This document shows, piece after piece, positions 1 to 5,411 of a stretch of 8,674 bases of DNA. Each line of letters begins with the position of its first letter. Position 1 is the first letter of the stretch. The DNA lies in NCBI GenBank assembly GCA_031553655.1, contig JAVBLG010000131.1, positions 1-8,674 on the forward strand. Reading direction: 5' to 3'. The notes beneath the pieces were generated by a model. The model did no database searches, was not told the DNA's origin, and worked only from the letters and a program-made list of their open reading frames with translations. Origin of the DNA: JAVBLG01 sp031553655 (GTDB lineage: Bacteria; Desulfobacterota; Desulfovibrionia; Desulfovibrionales; Desulfovibrionaceae). Made by a program: the position numbers and the translations under genes.

Positions 1-350
1 CCTATCTGCTGCCCGAAGCGTCCTGGCGCAAAATACTTGATACGCCGGATGACCATTTTGGAGCTACAATCAGCTTGGATGCGGAGGCAAAGCGGCAGGT
101 GTCAGACTATCTGCTTGCAAATGCGGCAGACAGGAACGGCGGCAAAATCGGCAGAAAGATTATGAAGCGTTCCCATGGGGACGTCCCGGAGCGCATATCT
201 ACGCAGCCTTATATCCAGCGAAAACATAGAAAGATTGCCCCCGCCGTCTTCAACCAAGCTTCAGTAGGCGGCTTGCAAAATTGCATTGCCTGCCATGCCG
301 GGGCTGAGCAAGGCGATTTTGACGAGGATAGAGTGTCAATTCCTCATTAA
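1..350 (+). CDS. Dihaem cytochrome c, C-terminal part (5' end outside window)
   Basis: The reading frame is open from the left edge (codons in phase with position 3) to a TAA at 348-350, giving about 115 residues, so the ATG at 75 is internal and not the start. Near the C-terminus there is a haem-binding C-I-A-C-H motif at 282-296, followed by an acidic run and the ending DEDRVSIPH. The N-terminal half reads like the family segment with W-R-K-I-L-D, DDHFG and YLLANAAD. These match my memory of the dihaem cytochrome c (DHC) family, in which a first CXXCH lies upstream; here that first haem site would be off the window. Such proteins are periplasmic electron carriers, often encoded beside a cytochrome b561-type membrane protein. 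The gene converges on the reductase operon, so a functional link is not shown. The family call is good; the redox partner is unknown. Confidence 0.75.
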   Translation, partial: YLLPEASWRKILDTPDDHFGATISLDAEAKRQVSDYLLANAADRNGGKIGRKIMKRSHGDVPERISTQPYIQRKHRKIAPAVFNQASVGGLQNCIACHAGAEQGDFDEDRVSIPH

Positions 351-421
351 GTTGCAGCGGAGGCGCTTGCCGCCAGAGGCTGGGCTTTTGGCTTTGTATA
401 TCCAGTATGCCGAATTATTCA

Positions 422-461
422 TAAAAATGAGCCGGGCATCAGTTGGAAACCAATGCCCGGC
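422..461 (-). terminator. Rho-independent terminator of the reductase operon
   Basis: The arms GCCGGGCA (431-438) and TGCCCGGC (454-461) form a perfect 8-bp GC-rich stem. An inner TTGG/CCAA stem (443-446 with 450-453) closes a 3-nt loop, leaving a 4-nt bulge. Read on the minus strand, the hairpin starts 12 nt after the TAA of the catalytic-subunit gene and is followed by TCATTTTTAT, the T-rich tail expected of an intrinsic terminator. No T-run follows on the plus strand, so it should not terminate the cytochrome transcript. The rest of 351-473 shows no gene. Confidence 0.8.
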
Positions 462-473
462 CCATAGTTGAAG

Positions 474-3400
474 TTATACCTTAACAATCTTCACAAGGGT
501 CTGATAGAATACCGCGCTGCCGCCCACGGTATCGGTGAGGCAGGTGTTTTTAAGCACCGGGTCGGTGCGCATGGCCGCGTTGCCGTGAATGCCCGCAGCC
601 CGGCGCGGATCGCCCGGCATGTTCACTCCGTCGATGATCATGTCCGAAGCGCCGTTGGCCCAATGTCCGAAGCCCAGGGCAAAGGCCACCACGCCCGGCC
701 GCAGGCCTTCAAGCACCTTGGCTCTGCCGACCATAGGGCGGGATTTGCCGTGCCCGAAGTTCCAGACGCCTTCCGGGTTGCTGGCCGAAACCACCTTGAC
801 CAGATCGCCGTCTTTGATGTTCAGCCTTTTGGCGTCGGCGGCGGCAATTTCCACATGATTCTGCGGCATAACCGCATCCAGCCAGTAATTGCCTATGGTG
901 CGGCTCTTGGTCTGGGTTACTGCCTTATAGGTGAGCAAGGTCAGTTCATAGCCCTGTTCGCGGTCTTTCAACTGATTGCCCAGGCAGTCCACCGGGCCGG
1001 GCACATAGTCGCCATGGGCCTTGTAGGGCTTACCGGTCATGGAATTTTTGGCCCTGGCCAGGTTGTCGTAGTATATATTCACCATTTTGCCGTACTTGTT
1101 GGCAAGTTGCTCGCCCTGGTAGGCTTTGGCGTATTCCTGGAACCTGCCGCCGCGATTCATCACATAAACGGCATGAGGCCAGAGTTCCGGGCCGATGAGC
1201 TTTTTCCAACGTTCGGCGTCAAAAACGGACTTGGGCAGATGCTTGCGGGCCGTGAGGAAAAGTTCGATTTCCTCGGCTGAGGCCGCCGGAACCTTGTCCG
1301 AGCCGTCCTTTTTCTCGCCAAAGGCGATGTTGGCCACCATGCGCAAATACAAATCCTCGTCGCGCACAAAAGCCTGGCCTTTGCCGAAGCCGTCCGGGCC
1401 GAATCCTGGCAGATTGAGCTTTTCGGCCAGGCCCAGCAACATGGATTCAAGAGAAAGCGGCATTTCTTCGCCGAACACTTTCACCGTGTCCACCAGCGGG
1501 GCTACGGCGGGCTGACGGAAGGGCGCGACCTTGCAAACCTGCGAGGGATGCGAGCCGGAGAATTCCCAACGCTCCAGATAAGTGACATCGGTGAAGATAT
1601 AGTCGGCATACATGGTGGTTTCCCCGACCGTAATATCCGAACCCACAATGAGCGGTATTTTCTTGGGGTCGCTCAAAATGGGAATCAGTTCATGCCCGGA
1701 CGGCAGCGAATAGACCGAAGCCGACATATAAATGAACATGCACTTGAGCTGATAAGGGTACATATCGCCGGCGCTGGGTACTATTTCCTGATAAATGTCG
1801 CTGGCGAACGGATACCAGATCCTTTTGGACGGATATCCGGCGAAAAGGCTGGACTTTTCATAGGAAGCGCCGTGGCGGATGATGGACAGGCCCCAGGGCT
1901 TCAGCTTTTTACCAGCACCGATGTTGAAAGGCCCTTCGGCGCGCTTGCCGGACTGATCATAAGTGGTGGCCTTGGCCAGACCGCCCTTCCAGTCGTGGTT
2001 GCCGATGAGTATGTTGACCATCATCCACAGAGTCACATTGTAGAATCCGGAAGTCTGTTGCGATACGCCGCGATGCAGGTCGGCCACGGCCTTTTTGCCG
2101 TGGCTGGTGAATTCGCGGGCCAGCTCCACAATGTCTTGTTCCGCAATGTCTTGTTCCGCGCAACCGGCTATGCCCGCCCACTCGGCCAGGGTTTTGGCAA
2201 GAGCGGCTTCCTTGTATATTTGCAGAACGCTCTTGACCTTTTGCCCGTTGATTGCGGTGTCCACAAAAAGTTCGCCGTTCAGTGGCGCGGTTTCGCTGTT
2301 GGGGTCAAAGCCGGAGGGCTTGCCGCCAACCATGGCCACAAAAGCGTCAAAGTCCCAGGTTTCGCCGTCTTTACCGCCCTTTTTGGGAAGCTTCTGCACG
2401 GGTATGCCCATGTCCGAGCCGCGCAGGAAGGGGCCGGGGGTGCCGTCTTCACGCATTTTGACCAGCCAGGCCGCCTGGCTCCAGGTGGGCTCATTGTCGG
2501 CTTTGGCCGCGCCCTTGTTCAAATGGGCCAGATAGCGGGCGTCATAGCGCTCGTTTTCAAGCATCCAGCGGATCATGCCCAGGGCCAGAGCGCCCACGCC
2601 ATTGGGTTCCACCGGCACCCACTTCCAGGCCCGTGAGGCGGTTTTGGAAAAGCGCGGATCAACTACGGCAATGCGCTGATCGCCGTTAGCTATGTTCTGG
2701 CTGAGCTTGCCGGCGCGCAGCGGCGGGCCGTAGTTGGCCTCGTAGGGATTGGCCCCCACGAAGATAATGAATTCGGAGTTGTTGGTATCGGCCTGCCAGT
2801 AGAACTTGCTGCCTTCGCTGAATTTGCCTTCCACAAACTGGTCGGACATGGCCTTGCAGGTAAAATACAGCGAACCCTGGCAAACCGTGGTGTGCCCGTG
2901 CGTATTTACCGTGCCGACATTATCCTTGAAAAAACGGGTGCAGAAATCGCCGCGCCCGCCTTTCTGGCGGCCCCAACTGTAGCATACCTGATTGTTTTTC
3001 GGGCCGAAGTCCGGATGATTCGGATCGATCAGATGATGCAGATTGTCGGCGTGCTTGGCCTTGAATTCCTCCAAGGTCATCTTCTTGTCCGTTACGGCCT
3101 TGGCGTCCTTGTTCAGGGCGTCGAGAACGGCGGGATCGCGCAGGGTAATTATGTCTTTAAGCCCTTCAACCTTGCCTTCGCCGAACAAATCCCCGCCTTC
3201 AACTATTTCGTTCACGGCCTGTTCAAAGGGAATGGACTTCCATTTGTTTTCGCCGCGTTTGCCCGCCCGTTTCAGCACTCTTTTGATCCGGTACGGGTCG
3301 TACATGGTCTGTATGCCGGCATAGCCCTTGGGGCAAAGCGCGCCTTCAATGGTAGCGGCATCGCGCAGCGGAGTGTTGTAGGGAATCTGCGAGGTCATAT

Positions 3401-3683
3401 TCCAGGGATTGTAGGGATTGCCTTCAATCTTGGCGATCTGCCCGTTTTGCAGTTTGATTTTTATGCCGCAGTTGGTATTGCACTGCTGGCATACGGAATA
3501 TATTTGCTGTTCCGGCTTGCAGCTCGTGTAGGCGTTCTGGCCGTCTATGGAACCACCGGCCTCGGCCTGGCCGACAAGCCCCAGAATGGCCGGGGGCGTG
3601 CTCGCGGCGGCAAGACCGGCTATACCGGCGCTTTTCAAAAAGTCGCGGCGGTTGGTGGAAAATATGCTTTTTGCCTTAGACAT
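474..3683 (-). CDS. ttrA: Molybdopterin oxidoreductase catalytic subunit, tetrathionate reductase A-like
   Basis: This 1069-residue protein is the catalytic subunit of a DMSO-reductase-superfamily enzyme, expected to hold Mo-bis(MGD) plus one 4Fe-4S cluster and to act outside the cytoplasmic membrane. A twin-arginine signal (N-R-R-D-F-L-K, residues 11-17) precedes a hydrophobic stretch and an Ala-rich cleavage region near 40-43. The cluster ligands are C65, C68, C72 and C117. C268, in the segment G-H-T-T-V-C-Q-G, is the likely Mo ligand. The segment EGGDLFGEG (162-170), the YPYQLK region and the C-terminal GVNMPGDPRRAAGI block resemble TtrA as I remember it, and the length is close to TtrA (~1020). 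The TAA at 474 is followed by a terminator. The ATG at 3683 has AAGGAG at 3695-3690, and the stop of gene C overlaps it by 8 nt, as in a coupled BCA operon. The frame is intact apart from an in-frame 15-bp duplication. SrdA-type selenate reductase has the same gene order and similar architecture, so the substrate is inferred, not proven. Confidence 0.85.
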   Translation of the reverse strand: MSKAKSIFSTNRRDFLKSAGIAGLAAASTPPAILGLVGQAEAGGSIDGQNAYTSCKPEQQIYSVCQQCNTNCGIKIKLQNGQIAKIEGNPYNPWNMTSQIPYNTPLRDAATIEGALCPKGYAGIQTMYDPYRIKRVLKRAGKRGENKWKSIPFEQAVNEIVEGGDLFGEGKVEGLKDIITLRDPAVLDALNKDAKAVTDKKMTLEEFKAKHADNLHHLIDPNHPDFGPKNNQVCYSWGRQKGGRGDFCTRFFKDNVGTVNTHGHTTVCQGSLYFTCKAMSDQFVEGKFSEGSKFYWQADTNNSEFIIFVGANPYEANYGPPLRAGKLSQNIANGDQRIAVVDPRFSKTASRAWKWVPVEPNGVGALALGMIRWMLENERYDARYLAHLNKGAAKADNEPTWSQAAWLVKMREDGTPGPFLRGSDMGIPVQKLPKKGGKDGETWDFDAFVAMVGGKPSGFDPNSETAPLNGELFVDTAINGQKVKSVLQIYKEAALAKTLAEWAGIAGCAEQDIAEQDIVELAREFTSHGKKAVADLHRGVSQQTSGFYNVTLWMMVNILIGNHDWKGGLAKATTYDQSGKRAEGPFNIGAGKKLKPWGLSIIRHGASYEKSSLFAGYPSKRIWYPFASDIYQEIVPSAGDMYPYQLKCMFIYMSASVYSLPSGHELIPILSDPKKIPLIVGSDITVGETTMYADYIFTDVTYLERWEFSGSHPSQVCKVAPFRQPAVAPLVDTVKVFGEEMPLSLESMLLGLAEKLNLPGFGPDGFGKGQAFVRDEDLYLRMVANIAFGEKKDGSDKVPAASAEEIELFLTARKHLPKSVFDAERWKKLIGPELWPHAVYVMNRGGRFQEYAKAYQGEQLANKYGKMVNIYYDNLARAKNSMTGKPYKAHGDYVPGPVDCLGNQLKDREQGYELTLLTYKAVTQTKSRTIGNYWLDAVMPQNHVEIAAADAKRLNIKDGDLVKVVSASNPEGVWNFGHGKSRPMVGRAKVLEGLRPGVVAFALGFGHWANGASDMIIDGVNMPGDPRRAAGIHGNAAMRTDPVLKNTCLTDTVGGSAVFYQTLVKIVKV
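2130..2159 (-). repeat. Perfect 2 x 15-bp tandem duplication inside the catalytic gene
   Basis: The plus-strand unit AATGTCTTGTTCCGC occurs twice back to back (2130-2144 and 2145-2159) with no mismatch. It is in frame and duplicates A-E-Q-D-I at about residues 509-518, just before the conserved VELAREFTSHG helix. A family member without the duplication would read G-C-A-E-Q-D-I-V-E-L. Because the copies are identical, the event is probably recent. The protein stays in frame; an effect on activity cannot be judged. Confidence 0.95.
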
Positions 3684-4480
3684 GGCGTTCTCCTTGCTTG
3701 CTGAAAAGATTCGGGGCTATGCGCGGCCCGATGAGCAAGGCCACCAGGCACAGCGAAAACACGAAAAACGCGGTAAGCCATTCGCCGGATGACGGCGCGT
3801 AAACATGGGCCAGGCGCGCATGTTGGAAGGCATTGGCCAGACCTTCAAGCGGTTCGGCGCTTTGCGGCGGCACCACAAAACACCAACGGGCCGAAACAAA
3901 GGCCAGCGTGGCGATAAGCGAACCAAGGCCCACGCCCGAGGCGTTTTTGGCGGTGAACAGCAGGAAAAACGGCACAGCAAGGCCCACAGCCACATGCAGC
4001 CCCCAGAATGGGAGAGCGCCGGAGCCGGACAAAGGGTTTTGAGCGCCCTGGCGGTTTCGGCATCGCCGCCCTGAACGCCGGTCAGCAGCCACAGGGCCTC
4101 GAATACGGCGAAAGCGGCCAGCAGAACGCAAAGCATGCGCCCATAGCCCAACATGATATTGTCATCAAAGCCTTGCGCCCAGCCGAGCACCCCAAGGAGA
4201 GCCCCGCCGCTCAAAAGCGCGGCCAGCAGGAACCACACCGTGGTGAAAGCCCCGCCCCACAAAGGCTGGGAGGAAATCATACCGAAAATATAGCCGTTGG
4301 TCAGATAGAACAGCAGGGCCACGGGTATGCTCCACAGCGTGAGCTTGTGCGCCCGTTCCGGATTGTTGCCGCACAGTGAAACGATTTTGAGGCAATAAAT
4401 GATCAGCAGGGCCGCGAAAAAGAAAAACATCCAGGCCATGGGCGATTGCAGGTTGGGCGACAGAATGAAACGGTGGAATT
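3676..4480 (-). pseudogene. ttrC: NrfD/TtrC-type membrane anchor, 5'-truncated and frameshifted
   Basis: This is the remnant of the quinol-oxidising membrane subunit (NrfD/PsrC/TtrC family). It begins without a start codon of its own at the family-typical segment F-H-R-F-I-L-S-P-N-L-Q-S-P-M-A-W-M (from 4478), which in intact proteins follows the first two helices. The frame then encodes four hydrophobic helices, roughly 4439-4375, 4353-4282, 4257-4180 and 4143-4073. Near 4030-4041 coding continuity jumps to another frame (L-S-G-S-G-A-L-P-F-W), which encodes three more helices and ends K-Q-G-E-R-H-V at the TAA 3678-3676. That stop overlaps the ATG of gene A, which confirms the tail frame is the authentic one. 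About seven helices survive where eight to ten are usual. Missing N-terminus plus frameshift means no full-length product is possible without rescue. The internal ATG at 4439 could only start a fragment that the frameshift then cuts off. Confidence 0.8.
4030..4041 (-). other. Frameshift site in the NrfD-type gene
   Basis: Read on the minus strand, the upstream frame gives A-R-A-L-K-T-L and then senseless residues rich in Cys, Ser, Pro and Arg. The frame one base back gives L-S-G-S-G-A-L-P-F-W and a plausible helix. The switch falls within CAAAACCCTTTG (4041-4030), runs of A, C and T where one base appears to be missing. In the upstream frame (AAA ACC CTT TGT) this is not a canonical X-XXY-YYZ slippery heptamer, so programmed frameshifting is unlikely. 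A deletion or a homopolymer sequencing error fits better. Confidence 0.75.
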
Positions 4481-5140
4481 TTTGTCGTTGAGATCGCCGA
4501 AAATTGTGGCCCGGCCCACACAACTGGTCACGCAGGCCGGAAGCAGGCCGTTTTTCAGCCGGTGCAGGCAGAAATGGCATTTGCGGGCATTGCCCACCGG
4601 GGATCGGCGGCCCCTTTGGCCCCAATTTTTGTCGTATTCGGCGGCGGTGATGTTTTCATAGCCTTCTCTGGCGCGGCTTTTGCCTACCATCACGGCAGAG
4701 GCCTGCGGGCAGGATTCGGTGTAGGTTTCGCCAAAGTCCGAGGTTCTGGCCCCGTAGGGGCAGGCTTTGAGGCAGGCCCGGCAGCCGATGCAGCGCTCAT
4801 AGTCGATCACGGTCACGCCATTGCTTTTGTCTTTCCAGGTGGCGGTTACCGGGCATACCGGAACGCAGGGGGGATTGGCGCACTGCATGCACGGCCGAGG
4901 CAGGAATGAACGCGCCACATGCGGGAACACGCCTTTTTCCGTTTCGATGACCGGACGATACACAACGCCGGGCGGCAGGGTGTTTTCGGAAACGCAGGCT
5001 ATGGTGCAGGCGTGGCAGCCCACGCATTTGCTCTGGTCGATCACCATGCCCCAGCGCACAGCGCTTTTATCGGAAAGGGCCTTTTTCAGATCCGCCCGCA
5101 TTTTTTCCAGCGGATCTTCTTTGGGTAATGTGTGGGCCAT
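4403..5140 (-). CDS. ttrB: Four-cluster 4Fe-4S ferredoxin subunit, TtrB/NrfC-like, 3' end damaged
   Basis: This is the electron-transfer subunit between the membrane anchor and the Mo subunit. The ATG at 5140 is chosen over one at 5224 because AAGGAG sits at 5152-5147, 6 nt upstream, and the extra N-terminus would be unlike the family. Sixteen cysteines in four groups, expected to hold four 4Fe-4S clusters, are all present: C39/42/45/49, C84/87/92/96, C117/120/123/127 and C188/191/203/207. The authentic sequence runs to N-S-T-V-S at residue 225. The last ~20 residues, up to the TGA at 4403, are the wrong frame of the C gene and include F-S-F-S-R-P-C, so the native tail is lost. No Tat or Sec signal is visible; export by hitch-hiking on the Tat-bearing A subunit is the likely route. 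All four cluster sites survive, so the protein might still fold. Confidence 0.8.
   Translation of the reverse strand: MAHTLPKEDPLEKMRADLKKALSDKSAVRWGMVIDQSKCVGCHACTIACVSENTLPPGVVYRPVIETEKGVFPHVARSFLPRPCMQCANPPCVPVCPVTATWKDKSNGVTVIDYERCIGCRACLKACPYGARTSDFGETYTESCPQASAVMVGKSRAREGYENITAAEYDKNWGQRGRRSPVGNARKCHFCLHRLKNGLLPACVTSCVGRATIFGDLNDKNSTVSFCRPTCNRPWPGCFSFSRPC
4464..4481 (-). other. Apparent deletion junction fusing genes B and C
   Basis: On the minus strand the ferredoxin frame reads G-D-L-N-D-K-N-S-T-V-S, a family-typical near-C-terminal motif, down to 4466. In the overlapping frame, the NrfD-family segment F-H-R-F-I-L-S-P-N begins at 4478. Both genes therefore make sense through the same ~13 bases (TTCCACCGTTTCA, 4478-4466). 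This is what a deletion between two short direct repeats would leave. What is missing is the end of B, any spacer, the start codon and about two N-terminal helices of C, perhaps a few hundred bases. Confidence 0.65.
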
Positions 5141-5146
5141 AAAACG

Positions 5147-5152
5147 CTCCTT
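5147..5152 (-). promoter_or_regulatory. Ribosome binding site deciding the start of gene B
   Basis: AAGGAG lies 6 nt before the ATG at 5140 on the minus strand. Gene A has the same hexamer and the same spacing. No comparable site precedes the upstream in-frame ATG at 5224, so the shorter protein is favoured. Confidence 0.8.
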
Positions 5153-5196
5153 GGGTATGTCCGGCGCGGATATGCGCCTGGAATACAGGTACAGGG

Positions 5197-5211
5197 GCAA
5201 AAAATATTCCC
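5197..5211 (-). promoter_or_regulatory. Candidate sigma-54 (-24/-12) promoter of the reductase operon
   Basis: The minus strand reads GGGAATATTTTTTGC (5211-5197). This has the GG-N10-GC spacing required by RpoN and an exact TTGC at -12. The rest of the -24 element (GGGAA where the consensus is TGGCA) matches poorly. Transcription would start near 5185, giving a ~45-nt leader before the ATG at 5140. The gene just upstream encodes a sigma-54 activator, which raises the likelihood. Confidence 0.5.
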
Positions 5212-5266
5212 GTGTTAAATCCAAATTGTATTTGCAAATTTTCCTGTAAAAACATCATGCTATATA

Positions 5267-5312
5267 TGTACGGCATTCGGCGTTCAGCTCCCGCTGAACA
5301 CTCGGCTGTACA
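5267..5312. promoter_or_regulatory. Nested inverted repeat, candidate activator binding site (UAS)
   Basis: The core is a perfect 7-bp inverted repeat GTTCAGC-tccc-GCTGAAC (5282-5299). It is flanked by a second inverted pair, TGTAC (5267-5271) and GTACA (5308-5312), with related GGC-containing spacers between them. The centre lies about 105 bp upstream of the start predicted from the sigma-54-like promoter, the usual place for an enhancer bound by a Fis-type HTH activator. Binding by the adjacent regulator is inferred from position and symmetry only. A short 7-bp hairpin is the alternative. Confidence 0.45.
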
Positions 5313-5345
5313 CAATGGAAGGATATTTTAAGATAAAGTAAATAT

Positions 5346-5376
5346 ATTATAGTGTTATCCGTGTCCATTTTGTGAA
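5346..5376 (-). promoter_or_regulatory. Weak sigma-70-like promoter candidate
   Basis: A perfect TATAAT (5351-5346) occurs on the minus strand. The best -35 is TTCACA (5376-5371), with a long 19-bp spacer. AT-rich intergenic DNA can produce such a match by chance. If used, it would give a ~200-nt leader upstream of gene B that includes the nested inverted repeat. Confidence 0.25.
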
Positions 5377-5410
5377 CACAAGACGCCCGCAAGCCCGTAA
5401 CTGGACACGG
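5359..5410. repeat. 9-bp inverted repeat after the regulator gene
   Basis: CCGTGTCCA (5359-5367) and TGGACACGG (5402-5410) are exact inverted copies 34 nt apart, directly after the regulator stop at 5412. The short near-palindrome TTGTGAACACAA (5370-5381) lies between them. The loop is long and no T-run follows on the minus strand, so it is not a textbook terminator. It may be an operator pair, a transcript-processing structure or a weak terminator. Confidence 0.5.
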
Positions 5411-5411
5411 C

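Noticed and set aside
351..420. Possible terminator for the cytochrome gene on the plus strand
   Set aside because: Only a 4-bp CCAG/CTGG hairpin followed by a broken T tract is visible, too weak to call.
468..1280. Long plus-strand open frame (270 codons) opposite the catalytic gene
   Set aside because: It is antisense to a gene with clear cofactor motifs, has no domain I recognise, and reflects codon bias of the real gene on the other strand.
1548..2636. 362-codon plus-strand open frame
   Set aside because: Antisense shadow of the catalytic subunit; no ribosome site or recognisable domain.
2892..3704. 270-codon plus-strand open frame
   Set aside because: Antisense to the N-terminal third of the catalytic subunit, including the Tat signal and 4Fe-4S ligands; not credible as a gene.
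4030..4041. Programmed -1 ribosomal frameshift in the NrfD-type gene
   Set aside because: The bases do not form a canonical slippery heptamer in the upstream frame, and the gene also lacks its N-terminus, so mutation or sequencing error is more likely.
5141..5224. 28-residue N-terminal extension of the ferredoxin from an upstream ATG
   Set aside because: No ribosome site precedes it, the extension has no signal-peptide features, and a well-spaced AAGGAG supports the ATG at 5140.
5231..5250. Second sigma-54 site around the TTTGCAAAT stretch
   Set aside because: The GG lies only 7 nt from the GC on the minus strand instead of 10, so the -24/-12 geometry fails.
5370..5381. FNR-, CRP- or Rex-type operator at TTGTGAACACAA
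   Set aside because: The half-sites are separated by only 2 nt, unlike the longer spacers of those regulators' sites; kept only as an unexplained palindrome.
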